From the NCBI GenBank assembly GCA_036245525.1, contig BTPG01000005.1, positions 179,183,198-179,247,197 on the forward strand: a stretch of 64,000 bases of DNA, in the 5' to 3' direction. The notes below the pieces were generated by a model, which did no database searches, had not been told where the DNA came from, and saw nothing but the letters and a program-made list of their open reading frames with translations. This DNA comes from Semisulcospira habei. Lineage: Eukaryota; Mollusca; Gastropoda; Semisulcospiridae. The position numbers were made by a program, and so were the translations under genes. Below, piece by piece: positions 52,784-63,928 of this stretch; the first letter of the stretch is position 1, and each line of letters starts with the position of its first letter.

Positions 52784-54208
52784 TTAACGCCAGTCAGAGA
52801 CTATTTTTTGCCAAAATGTTCTTGAGTTTGCATCATTACATGCATCGTTGAGCTCATTCAAAACCCGTGCGTTGTACTCTACTTGTTTTGTTTTACACAA
52901 CTTCTTAAATTCTTTCTTCATGTCAAGATACTTCCCTAAGTCGTCATGTGTGTTTGTGTGTCTGAACTGCTTCAACTGTATGTACTTGTTTTGTTTTGCT
53001 AACTCGCAGTCCGAGTCCCACCACGGCGGCTGTGCACGGGATTCACCTACCTTCTTACCTGACCTCATTTTGTCAGCTGCCTTCTGAATGAATGCTACAA
53101 AACAGGCCGACCCTTCTTCTACACTCGAGTCAAGCGCTGACGAAAAGTGTTGAAACTGAGTCTCCTGATTATCTTCAATGTATGCACAAAAGGATTCAGC
53201 GTAGTTTTCTTTCCAAACAAATTTAACCCCTTCCTCTAGTATTATATCATTATTTAAATCATCATCATCACATGAATAAACAGACTGAATAGAAGTAAAC
53301 GTGGTTACAATGGGGAAATGGTCTGACTCACACCTGTCTGCAACAAACATATCGGTCACTAGGTCAAACACGGATTTAGAGCAAATACAGTAGTTCACCA
53401 CACTTTTGCCTCTGTTGGCCACGCACGTAATTTCTCCCTCACTGTCACCTTTCGTTCTGCCATTGACAATAAACAAACAGTACTCTTGACATAGTTCTAT
53501 CAGTTTCCGACCAAAACTGTTTATGCCAATATCTTTTGACCTCCGCGGGCTTTGTGGTACATCCTCTAGCAGATCTGTTAATTCCAGTAAAGGCTGCACG
53601 TGTGTATTGTCATCAATAAAATCAGTATCAGACAGACCGCCAGTGCGGGCGTTAAAATCGCCACATAATAGCCAAGGCAGCTCAGGGTGAGCACGTAACA
53701 CTTGAGACATGTAGTTTTCTAACACTTCAAAACCATCAACGTTATCTTCACCATATACAACAGAACGCTCTGGAGCCACATACACAAATGCTGCCAGAAC
53801 ATCAGATGCAGAATTCAAAACAGACTTACCGATCTTTAGAAACACAATATCCTCAGCTGCCTGCATTAAACGCAACACATGACAGGCTATAGATTTATGT
53901 ACACACACGGCCACGCCCCCTTTTAACTTTTGTGTACGTGGTGAAAAAAACACCTGATACTCTGGAAAGGTATTTTGTTTACACGACCAGATCTCTGAAA
54001 ATGCAAAAATTTGACACTTTTCACAGAACTGCCTAAAAGAAACACTTTTCAGCTTATTTACAAGACCTTGGATATTCCATGCCATGATGCGAAACATAGA
54101 GCTACCACTTTCATCACTACCACTTTCATCATCACAGTGTGCGGGTGTGGGTTTGAGTATGGGCACTTGAGCGCATGTGTGTGCAGGTAAGTCGTCCTTT
54201 GAAGACAC
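52784..54208 (-). pseudogene. LF4 ORF2 endonuclease
   Basis: 474 open codons from MSSKDDLPAH. RIMAWNIQGLVNKLKS (catalytic Asn), CQIFAFSEIWSC (catalytic Glu), PWLLCGDFNARTGGLS (Asp/Asn), CESDHFPIVTTF (SDH). The fold is complete. A frameshift at about 52795, just before VKKLCSDV, separates it from the RT. Confidence 0.92.
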
Positions 54209-54286
54209 ATGGTGGGGGTCCTGGGGGTCTGAATGAGGGACGGGCTGTCTTCTCCTGGTTGCTGGGCCAACATGTCGGCCTGCCCC

Positions 54287-55018
54287 TCATTTCTGCCCCC
54301 TGCGCTCCACAGGCCTCTGGGTAGCAGCGTCGTATGCGTGGGTCTTTCCCTCAACAACGAGGGAGTCGAAGCGGAGGAAGGCCTTCTTCCCCGCCTGCTT
54401 GGCCTCCTTGAGGAAGGGTAGCAGCTTGCGGCGCACGTCCCTCACCCGAGGGGTGAAGTCCTCAGAGATGTAGACCCGGGACTTGTTCTCCTTCAGCGTT
54501 CTTCGCTCAAACAGGATCCGCTCCTTGTCTTTGTACTTGTTGAAGCACACGATGATGGGGTGGGGCGCCTTGCCCCCCTTCAGACGATGGGCACGCTCCA
54601 CCTCGATCTCCTCCTCTATGCCCATCTCGTCCTTCAACATTGACTTGACAGCTTTCTCACACTCCGCCCAAGTCTCTGAGCGCCCCTGGGGGTGGGGGAT
54701 TCCGTGAAAGATCAGATTCTTGCGTCTGCTCCGCCCCTCCAAATCATCCAGCTTATCCTCCAGCTGCGTAACTTTCTCCTTCAACTCTTTGTTTTCTTTC
54801 ATCACCGCAGTAAAGTCACTCAGAATTTTGTCCATTTGCTCCTGCATTGTAGCTTTCATACTGTCCATCTTTTTGTCCATCACATTCAACATTTTAAACA
54901 CATCAGCAATGGTCGGCTCAGACACTGCATTTGCCTCACCCCCGGGCGACTGGTTGTCTTGGTTCCCCTGGCATGTCAAAAGAGTGTCGTTTCGGTGGGC
55001 CTGGGTTCGCTTCGACAT
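54287..55018 (-). CDS. LF4 ORF1 protein (coiled coil plus RRM-like)
   Basis: 243 aa from the Met at 55018. A coiled coil runs from about VFKMLNVMDKKMDSMKATM to LKEKVTQLEDKLDDLEGRSR. Next comes an RRM-like part RKNLIFHGIPHPQGRSETW with ERAHRLKGGKAPHPIIVCFN, and a C-terminal domain with YISEDFTPRVRDVRRKL and RFDSLVVEGKTHAYD. This coiled coil-RRM-CTD order is that of L1-type ORF1 RNA-binding chaperones. The frame is also open upstream to 55171, but that part is a shadow of the 2A leader frame. The start ATG lies inside the 2A codons of the other frame. Confidence 0.85.
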   Translation of the reverse strand: MSKRTQAHRNDTLLTCQGNQDNQSPGGEANAVSEPTIADVFKMLNVMDKKMDSMKATMQEQMDKILSDFTAVMKENKELKEKVTQLEDKLDDLEGRSRRKNLIFHGIPHPQGRSETWAECEKAVKSMLKDEMGIEEEIEVERAHRLKGGKAPHPIIVCFNKYKDKERILFERRTLKENKSRVYISEDFTPRVRDVRRKLLPFLKEAKQAGKKAFLRFDSLVVEGKTHAYDAATQRPVERRGQK

Positions 55019-55211
55019 CGCCACACCGGAGCAGAAAGCCGACCAAAAACACGAGAATGACTGCCACCGGTCCGCTGACACTGACAGTGCGGTAACGTAG
55101 GGCTGCCTTCCTCTGTGCTTTGCGAGCCATGAAGTTTTGAAAAGTCCAGTAAAAGGTACCGCAAATAGCACAAAAAGCTACCGAACTGATCGGCATGATG
55201 AGCTGAATCAC
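54936..55211 (-). CDS. LF4 leader frame with hydrophobic segment and 2A motif
   Basis: 91 codons in a different frame from ORF1. Two hydrophobic stretches (about residues 2-26, and SGPVAVILVFLVGFLL at 46-61) are followed by RCGDVEANPGP, residues 62-72 (codons of GDVEANPGP at 55022-54996). D-V/I-E-x-N-P-G-P is the 2A ribosome-skipping signature, known at the N-terminus of ORF1 in some LINEs and often beside signal-like sequence. Here a one-base shift after the motif would lead into ORF1. Either this copy has a mutation or the frames overlap by design. Confidence 0.7.
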   Translation of the reverse strand: MIQLIMPISSVAFCAICGTFYWTFQNFMARKAQRKAALRYRTVSVSGPVAVILVFLVGFLLRCGDVEANPGPPKRHSFDMPGEPRQPVARG

Positions 55212-55302
55212 CCTGTCGTTGTTCTAAAGTCACTCATTAAGTAATTATGTTGCAAAATGCTAAAAATGTGCGGAGCCGCTCTTCAACTGTGTGATGTCGA
55301 TC

Positions 55303-55367
55303 CTGTGTGTGTGTGTGCGTGTGCGTGTGTGTGTGTGTGTGCGTGTGTGCGTGTGTGCGTGTGTGCG

Positions 55368-55412
<45 letters not shown>
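55303..55412. repeat. (GT)n microsatellite
   Basis: GT with regularly spaced GCGT variants. Confidence 0.95.
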
Positions 55413-55413
<1 letters not shown>

Positions 55414-56405
55414 AATGTTGTATGTCTATTAACATTTTCATTAAATAAAGTGCATTCATTTATATGCTCCCGTCCACTTTGAACTGTGGAGTAAGTAAGG
55501 TTTTTGTAGACTTGAATGTCAACGTAACGTGTAAACATTGACCATCACTTTAGGTGTGCAGGTTCTTCATATTGTCTGTCGATAATTAAACGTGGCTAAA
55601 AAAAAGAAAAGAAAAAAGTCAAGGGGCCAAGTATTTAAGTTCGTGCAGAGATAAACATTTCGAAAACAAAATACAAAACACGCACTCTACACCAAATGAC
55701 ATTAGAAAGAAGGGAAAATATACTTTCCCCATGGTCAACATACATGCCCCGCATGCACTTCCGTGAACGCCGCGGAGTAACTCGACTCAAGAGGGGATAA
55801 CAACTCGACCACACTGGTTGTTTCCCTCGATTCGCTGATCGGATGAGCGCAGCGAATCGAGAGAGACAGCCAGTGTGCAACATGACTCACAGAATACTGC
55901 TAGGGGGGCCATAGCCAAATTTACAGTTAATTATTTGGTGTAACGCACGCAGAGTTGCCCCAGTCGCACGTACAGACTCTCGCACAACAGACGCATACAC
56001 CGCCACTGACTCGGACGGGCGCATTCACTCTTCGACGCACGTAGGCTGACAAAACTTGCCTCTATGAAACGCACAGCAGCGCACCCCCTAAACGCACGGC
56101 AAAATATGTGGTGCATGCGTGAGCTAAATTCCATTTCCCTATACTGCTTTCTGGAACCCGTCCATCTATAATGTACTTCTACTAAAGCTGAACTGGTTCC
56201 ATTCACCCTCCTCAGAAAATACATGAAAGGCACAGAGCTACATAGGGGACATTTAGCATACTAAATAAAGAAACATTTAGTTTTGCATTCCCCAAGTATC
56301 ACTTATCGCCACCGGAAGCCGGCAAGGACGTGTCTGTCTAACCAATTACCTCCAGATAAACATCTCCCTACTCTGACACTGCTCACGTGTGAAAAATACA
56401 ATAAA
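55413..56405. other. No gene; one strong hairpin
   Basis: CACACTGGTTGTTTCCCTCG (55810) continues ATTCGCTG and pairs, with few mismatches, with CAGCGAATCGAGAGAGACAG then CCAGTGTG (55850-55877). No TTAA ends. Otherwise nothing recognised. Confidence 0.6.
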
Positions 56406-56419
56406 TAGTATGAGAAATG

Positions 56420-56815
56420 ATTGATTGATTGATTGTACATTGCTTAACGTCCCGACAGCAACAAGGCTTTCTCAGGACGTGCCTGCACTGCTTGTGAAAA
56501 AAAAAAACAACCAACTAAACAGAACATTGAATGTATGTCGCCAGCCGGTCAAACACATTAAATAAACCTAACACATGGGGCCTAAATAAAGCTAAGACCA
56601 TTTAGCAACACACATCCAATATCAAGAGCTACAGGCAGTGCAGACAGTAGGGAGAGTTTAAAAAAGGCAAATACAGGTGAATGGACCTCGGGTAGACAGA
56701 AACACATGCCCCAGAATAGAGAGAAAACCCCACCCTGTGGGGCTGACCAGGGTGACCCTGGGAACTAAAAAATACCTAACCCCACCCAAGTCCCCCAGGG
56801 CAGACCCGGGTGGGG
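56420..56815 (-). mobile_element. SINE-like retroposon with 14-bp target duplication
   Basis: A 396 bp insert flanked by TAGTATGAGAAATG (56406-56419 and 56816-56829), a perfect repeat. Minus strand: it starts CTACCCCACCCGGGTCTGCC and ends GTCGGGACGTTAAGCAATG with an (AATC)n tail. No A/B box was recognised at its 5' end, so its origin is open. The perfect duplication shows a complete and rather recent copy. Confidence 0.85.
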
Positions 56816-56829
56816 TAGTATGAGAAATG

Positions 56830-58057
56830 TGAGGCATGTTTTCTTGCCTGCGTGCCCTTATTAGAAGTCAAGAAAGCTTGACTGCGTGTGCTTAGGGGGT
56901 AGGCCGCCGTGCGTCGAAGAGTTCACGCGGTAAAACTCAACACACTAGCTCTCTTTCTACTATGGGTCTTTATAAAAGTAAACAATAAAAGGACACTCAA
57001 AAGATTATGTACACCACCCCTTTTCACTACAAGCACATCAACACCGCATACACATACACAATGTAAACGCCAGGCTAGGTAATTGTTTCTCACAATCCAA
57101 CCTGTTTACTGGTGTTCTTGGTAACGTTCTGTCCTCTCCCATCTAGGCGTGCAAGTTTTCGTCGCACGCTTCCGAGTCGTCCCGTTTCTCGTACCGTGGA
57201 CGTCCTCTGGACTCGCTCCGTAGCGCAGTCCCCGCTGACTCGGGTGTTTCGGCACCGGTCGCTCACTCCCTGAGTGAAGAGATGACCTTACAGTAGGTCC
57301 CTCGGCGGTAGCCTCTGTCGACTGACGTCTCGGCGTCCGTCACTCCGCTCCACGCAAGCACTCTGTACAATAAAGTCCTAATATCATAACACTTGCTAAA
57401 CACACACATATTGGATGATATGAGATACATTACGTAACCTGGCTGATACACATAACTCACACGTTCATTCACACACACACGTGCTTCATAACCCGAACTA
57501 CTTTCGTAACACCCCATAACTCTGTCACTACGTTGAAACAGACTGTAACCTAACACTCGCCATACATTATTCCATACACTGGAAAAGACTATACTTAACC
57601 ACGAAAAACTTCATAACGACTTAGGCATACACACCTCACATTCCTTAGTTATCCATCTCGGTAAATAATTACATAGAAAATCACTGGTTATCTCAACAAA
57701 TTGCAAACCAACATTACTGAACTCTACACAACCGAATTAACTCTTTGTAACGCATACTATTTTTAACTCAACAACTCAATAAAGAAATAAACATACCTAA
57801 ATTCTAGGTTTCAGAGTCTTGAAATACAGCTAGTGTATCTGACATACATCCGTTGACAATGACAGCCTAGCCCGCAGTGACTATTTAGACCTCTGATATA
57901 CTGAGCTCTCGCTAAAATCTCCGTGCAAAACGTTTCCCTACGATTTCACGTGACCCTCGGCCCCCACGGAATAATTGTCACAAGGCAAATCGCTGACAAA
58001 ACCGTACCATACAAAGCCCTCTGTGTGAACCCTATGCGTGAGCATAGAGTTTCATCA
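56830..58057. other. No gene recognised
   Basis: It contains TATAAAAG near 56970 and AATAAAG near 57369, the spacing one might see in an LTR, but no TG..CA ends or second copy were found. Confidence 0.4.
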
Positions 58058-58150
58058 CATTTGGGTTTAACGCCGAGCAGGCAACTAAGGCCATCTCACG
58101 GCGGGCCAAATTTACAGGGACACCGAGGCTATGATCACACCGACCCGGAC
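58058..58150 (-). mobile_element. SINE 3' end
   Basis: Minus strand CCCGCCGTGAGATGGCCTTA and GGCGTTAAACCCAAATG at the end. The CGTTAAA-type terminus matches the other SINEs here. 5'-truncated. Confidence 0.6.
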
Positions 58151-59660
<1,510 letters not shown>

Positions 59661-59770
59661 TGGTAAGCTTGCATTGTGTCATCAGGACATCAGCTGTCCT
59701 TTTGTGACTGCATCGCTTATTAGATCTTTTGAAATCCAGACCAAAAAGGTGACTGCCAAGCGTGTGAAAT

Positions 59771-59955
59771 GCAAAGAAGTACCCAACGGAGAAAGAAACA
59801 CGCTTAGAAAAAACGGTACAACACAATTTATTAATATTTCGGGTAAATACCCTTTGTCAAAATAGACAAACAAACAGAGACATTATTTGCTACTTATCTT
59901 CAGATGCAGAAGGAATGTGGCAACTTAGTTTCTTTCTCCGTTGGGTACTTCTTTA
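59771..59955. repeat. 27-bp inverted repeat around a hammerhead-like relic
   Basis: AAAGAAGTACCCAACGGAGA (59771 onwards) is exactly inverted at 59928-59955. Between them the minus strand reads TTTGACAAAGGGTATTTACC then CGAAATATT (about 59862-59832): stem GGGTATTTACCC followed by GAAA as in a hammerhead, but the CUGAUGA box is degraded. Confidence 0.6.
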
Positions 59956-60120
59956 GATCTTTTGAGCCTTCCACTGAACACCTACTACATAAAGTAATAG
60001 GGACTACCCCCAGGCGCCCCGCAACCCGCTGGAGAATATCCAGTCCTCCCCCCGAGAGGGGAGGCTAGTGCATGAATATTCCCAAACAGATCTTGGACCT
60101 GCTGGATAGATTTAAGATTT

Positions 60121-60175
60121 TGCCGCCTACGACCGGTTTCGACCCAAGTTGGGTCTCATCAGGTAGGCATACGGC
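60121..60175 (-). ncRNA. Hammerhead ribozyme, minimal type I
   Basis: Minus strand 60175-60121 has all conserved core parts in order. Stem I 5' strand GCCTAC, then CTGATGA, stem II GACCC-AACTT-GGGTC, then GAAA, a very short stem III (ACCGGT), cleavage triplet GTC, and stem I 3' strand GTAGGC. Stem I continues as GCC/GGC beyond an asymmetric GTAT bulge. Predicted cleavage is after the C of GTC, between 60131 and 60130. Minimal hammerheads with tiny stem III are known from Penelope-like elements and small animal retrozymes and often act as dimers. No tandem copy is seen here. Confidence 0.85.
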
Positions 60176-60183
60176 GTAACCTG

Positions 60184-60522
60184 AAGTTAGTTAGTTGAAG
60201 TTAGTTAGTTAGTTAGTTCGGATTTAACGTCCACAGCACCCAGGTGATCATGGACGGCCCTGACGGGCGGGTTATGGGGGACAGGGAAATCTATTGCCTA
60301 TGGAGTACGACCTGAACACTGATCAACTCAGGCGCACTCCAACTGTGCCACTTTGATTTACCAGGACCTTTTCAACGGACATGCTATTGAACAAATCCGT
60401 TTTTTTCCCCCTGGATTGTGAGTCCATCTACCGGGGCCGGGACGGGATTCGAACCCACGACCCGGCGATTCCCTTCGCTCTCCTGCTCCGACGTTTAACC
60501 GCCTGAGCTATTTCGGACTCGG
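60184..60522 (-). mobile_element. tRNA-derived SINE, copy 1
   Basis: Minus strand head TAGCTCAGGCGGTTAAACG (A box, 60511-60493) and GGGTTCGAATCCC (B box, 60455-60443), a long variable region as in Leu/Ser tRNAs, then a body of about 210 bp ending GTGGACGTTAAATCCG and an (AACT)n tail. About 339 bp; apparently full length. Confidence 0.85.
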
Positions 60523-60524
60523 TT

Positions 60525-60722
60525 AGTTGAAGTTAGTTAGTTCGGGTTTAACGTCCACAGCACCGAGGTGATCATGGACGGCCCTGACGGGCGGGTTATG
60601 GGGGACAGGGAAATCTATTGCCTATGGAGTACGACCTGAACACTGATCAACTCAGGCGCACTCCAACTGTGCCACTTTGATTTACCAGGACCTTTCAACG
60701 GATATGCTATTGAACAAATCCG
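60525..60722 (-). mobile_element. tRNA-derived SINE, copy 2, 5'-truncated
   Basis: Near-identical to the 3' part of copy 1 (CATGGACGGCCCTGACGGG on +). It ends at AACAAATCCG where copy 1 continues, and has its own (AACT)n tail. Tandem and in the same orientation as copy 1. Confidence 0.9.
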
Positions 60723-60940
60723 TTCGGTTAGTTGACTGACTGACTATCTTCATTTTAATGTCCCACTGGCACTAGTTGACGTTGCAAACACACCGCATGT
60801 ACTAGAAGCCGCCTCCAGAATTTACCGGTAGCACCACTAGTACAAAGTGGATTGCATCCCTAAAACTTTATGAGGTGTTACAGTGGAAGAAGACAGACTA
60901 ATTTTGAAAGGCAACACCTAGGCAATTTTGTGGTACAATT

Positions 60941-61065
60941 ATTCTTTACTTTTAACAAAGGCGTCGCTCAAAGCCAAAAAATGCACTCAATCAGAGTAGC
61001 TCCAAGGGACATAATTTTTCAATACATTCTGAGAATTCCATGCAATTCCATGGCATTAGCACAGC

Positions 61066-61068
<3 letters not shown>
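60941..61068. repeat. Repeat Z, copy 2
   Basis: Matches copy 1 for about 95 bp, then carries CCATGGCATTAGCACAGCATT inverted relative to copy 1 and runs into (TA)n. Confidence 0.8.
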
Positions 61069-61158
<90 letters not shown>

Positions 61159-61183
61159 TATATATATAATATATATATATATC
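61065..61183. repeat. (TA)n microsatellite
   Basis: About 119 bp, ends with AATATATA variants. Confidence 0.95.
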
Positions 61184-61224
61184 TGATCAGACTCTTGAAA
61201 TGTTATGTTTATTATTTTAGTATT

Positions 61225-61345
61225 GTGTCAGTGTGCATTTGGACTCATGAATGATTGCGTTTTTGTACATTGTCGGTACCTTAGTTAATTAATTTCAATT
61301 AGTTAGAATATCTAGATGTAAAGCGCTCTGAGCCTTTCTTTATGG
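61225..61345 (+). mobile_element. Retroposon R3, left part of a split copy
   Basis: Matches the inverted 10385-10545 element (TTTTGTACATTGTCGGTACC; TAGATGTAAAGCGC). It resumes at 61633-61651 with ATTGCGCTATAGAAG after the LF6 insertion. Confidence 0.75.
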
Positions 61346-61632
61346 TCCATCCATCTGGAACACTCTCCCACTCTCTCTCCGTCAGAAACACTCTCTCTCC
61401 TCCTTCCAGTCCGCCCTCAAAACTCACTCTTTCAACAGTTCTAGCACTATACCACCACACTCCCCACCCCAAGCTGACTGTCGTAATGTATTTCACTGTT
61501 TGTGGTTCGTAAGTCGTTGTCTAAAGCGTGTGCATGCGTGCGCGAGTTGTGAGTGCGCGCTTAGAGTTATAATTATTATAAGATAAGCGCATTATAAATA
61601 CCGTAATTATTATTTAATTATTATTATTATTA
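61346..61632 (+). mobile_element. LF6 LINE 3' end, nested in R3
   Basis: LRQKHSLSSFQSALKTHSF in frame (61366-61437), then a 3' UTR matching the inverted 31181-31350 (CCCCAAGCTGACTGTCGTAA; GATAAGCGCATTATAAATAC) and an (ATT)n tail. Confidence 0.8.
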
Positions 61633-61651
61633 TATTGCGCTATAGAAGACT

Positions 61652-61920
61652 TAATAGCCATTGTGAGAAAACGCAAACTGAAGTGGTATGGGCATATCAC
61701 GCGTTCAGCAGGGCTTGCCAAAACAATCCTGCAAGGCACTGTGCAAGGAGGACGAAGGAGAGGAAGACAGAGGAAAAGATGGGAGGACAATATCTCAGAG
61801 TGGACAGGACTGAAGCTGGGCGATACGCTGAGAATGGCAGAGAACAGAGAGGAATAGAGGGAGCTGGTTGCCAAGTCATCAGTGGTGCCCCAACGGTCGG
61901 CAAGACTACGGGATATAGAT
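61652..61920 (+). pseudogene. LF2 LINE C-terminal fragment
   Basis: KRKLKWYGHITRSAGLAKTI, QGGRRRGRQRKRWEDNISEW, then a TAG where Trp is expected (61855), then VVPQRSARLRD and a (GATA)n tail. It matches 26050-26316, so it is a 5'-truncated LF2 relative. Confidence 0.85.
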
Positions 61921-63008
61921 AGATAGATATAGATAGAAGAGTTATATTCTTCTTCTTCGTCTTCTTCTTCTTCTTCTTCTTATTATTATTATTATAGATC
62001 CAAACGACGATTAATGATAATAATAAGAAAGAGTCAATTTCAACCAGGTGATAGTGGATTTGCGTTTTTATTTTCTCAAAATTTCGCCATCGCAGCAAAA
62101 TTTGTTTGACGCACTACATTCTAATACGTAAATCATGTAGTGTACCTGTTTTGTTACCTAGTTACATTCCGCTGATGAAGCCCTCGCTGAGAGAGCGAAA
62201 ATTTCGAGAAAATTGAAACACACTCCAAACAAACACGCATTATATATAATATATATATAGAATAATGGTAGCAGCGTTGCTACACAGACCCTGTGGGCCG
62301 AGGAGGTCGAGGAACATTGTACCCGAAGCCTGAGGTTACAATGGTCCGTGACACCGAAGCCTACAAGGTCGTGCAGCAAGCCTCTGCTCACAATAACGTA
62401 TTTGGTTTAAGTCCTCCACTATTTCGTAAAATAAATCCAAACAAAAAACGCCTATCGACGTAAAACAACGGCCAAAACTTCATTTCCTCATACACACGAT
62501 GAAATTCCACGGAGGAATCCTAAACGAACATGAACGTAACAAGATTTACTAATCCAAAAAATATGTGTCACATGTTGAACTGTTTAATTTCTTTACGTGT
62601 TTGGCGATTGTGTCAGAACGTATGAAACATAAAAAACAAACAAATAAAGAACAACAAAAACAACAACAACAAAAAAAAAAAACCACCAAAAAAACAAACA
62701 AAACAAAACAACCAAACACACAAAACAAGACCTAAAAACCCGGCCACACTTGAATGCATTGATGGAACAAACATTCACCCCAGTACTACAATATCCTTTA
62801 GCACGTGAATGAGTGAAGGTGACAACGTTTCCAACCCAAAAGCCGTGCAGCTGTAAAACCACCATACTTGACCTTGATATTGAAATCTATGTTCCGGCGT
62901 ACTCCATCACGAAACGCGATAGCGTTCGTGCCAAAACCACTAAGCCACCGCGAACACACACCGCGAAACGCAGAGCAGTAAGTTTACAGTGACGATAGTT
63001 GATACATT
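61921..63008. other. No gene; (TTC)n and a hammerhead-like motif
   Basis: (TTC)n at 61949-61980. At 62170-62205, CTGATGAAGCCCTCGC then GAGAGCGAAAATTTCG resembles a hammerhead core with a bulged A, but no matching stem I or cleavage triplet was found. A/C-rich low complexity at 62640-62740. Confidence 0.5.
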
Positions 63009-63090
63009 ATCGCAATTGCGGGGACTCATGAGGATCTATATATCTTGCAGTTGGATCGTGTTCACTTATTCTCGACAGTCAAAGGGTTAA
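63009..63090. mobile_element. Palindromic element, family C, right half
   Basis: From CGCAATTGCGGGGACTCATG to CGACAGTCAAAGGGTTAA. The next 70 bp (CTTGCAAAACACATATCCC inverted; GATATCGCTCTCGCTGGGTG) match, inverted, the left flank of the 27818 element. Confidence 0.8.
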
Positions 63091-63181
63091 GAGGTTTTGG
63101 GATATGTGTTTTGCAAGATATCGCTCTCGCTGGGTGTCCTTGATTAATAAGTAGCCATACATCTGTCTTCTGTTATTTCTC

Positions 63182-63774
63182 TCACTTCACAGCTGTCCTA
63201 CTAGGCTGGCACAGCTAGCAATGTATTGAGAGAGTGCATGCAATACAAGAATTGCCACTCACTGAGATTTTGTTTACTTTGGTGTAAGAAAAGGTAGTTT
63301 ATTGCAGCAAAATATCCTTTCAGACCAGCATAACCACGTATTTAAACCATTTGGGTGTGTGTGTAGGGGGGGGGGGGTGAGTGGGGGTGGGGGTGGGGGG
63401 TGGGTGGGTGGGTGGGGGGGGGGGGTGAGTGGGGGTGGGGGTGGGGGGTGGGTGGGTGGGTGGGTGGGTGGGTGGGGGTGAACGTTGTTTCACTGCAACA
63501 TATGACTCTTAAATGTCTGTTCCTCTAACTATACAAACAAGCACACACAAGCGCAGACTTGACTTAAATGTATGTTTTATTTGTGTGGCTGATGGTTCTT
63601 TGCGTTTGTTCTGTTTTGTTGTATAATTAAAGATTGTGGTAGATAAAACTGGTATATTTTTGTTAACTGTTAGAATTGAACCTGTCAAAGAAGCACAATT
63701 GCCTTTAGTGGAATGAATAAAGTTTTTGTTTCTATCGAATTGAACTGCTCTGAACTGAACTGAGCTGAATTGAA
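63182..63774 (+). mobile_element. Element X, inverted copy
   Basis: Matches 19681-20119 inverted, with AATGAATAAAGTTTTTGTTT before the pentanucleotide tail. The G-rich part has grown from about 35 bp to about 120 bp. It continues directly into the flank that at 27.7 kb lies on the far side of the LF1 LINE. Confidence 0.8.
63357..63479. repeat. (GGGT)n G-rich tract
   Basis: Many GGG runs; two near-identical about 60-bp sub-blocks (TGAGTGGGGGTGGGGGTGGG). Potential G-quadruplex. Confidence 0.9.
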
Positions 63775-63928
63775 TTAACCCATTCATCCCTGACGCCCTA
63801 CAGCAGGAGAAGTCGGCGCCAAGGTAATTTGAATTATCCTGGTCGATCCATCTCCTGCAACTGGTGCATAGTCATTAGATAACGCCTCCAGAATTTGGGA
63901 AATACGGCCGTCGGTCTGAATGAGTTAA
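63775..63928. mobile_element. Palindromic TTAA element, family A, left arm deleted
   Basis: TTAACCCATTCATCCCTGACG ... GGTCTGAATGAGTTAA, 154 bp. It jumps from CAGCAGGAGAAGTC to GGCGCCAAGG. It sits inside the pentanucleotide tail of element X, so it is younger than that copy. Confidence 0.85.

Larger units (their letters stand above)
50525..55250 (-). mobile_element. LF4 two-ORF LINE with 2A-like leader
   Basis: Minus-oriented, about 4.7 kb. ORF1 is preceded by a hydrophobic leader with a 2A motif; ORF2 has endonuclease, RT and Cys-rich C-terminus. The 3' end holds GGGCCAGATGGCC, a small hairpin, then A-rich sequence and (ATT)n at 50547-50525. Only three single-base frameshifts were found in ORF2, so this is a comparatively young copy. 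The 3' tail merges with the satellite, so no target duplication could be identified. Confidence 0.85.

Noticed and set aside
56830..58057. An LTR suggested by a TATA box and AATAAA
   Set aside because: No TG..CA ends, target duplication or second copy could be found.
62170..62205. A second working hammerhead ribozyme
   Set aside because: CTGATGA and a GAAAA box are present, but stem II has a bulge and mismatch, and no stem I partner or cleavage triplet was found.
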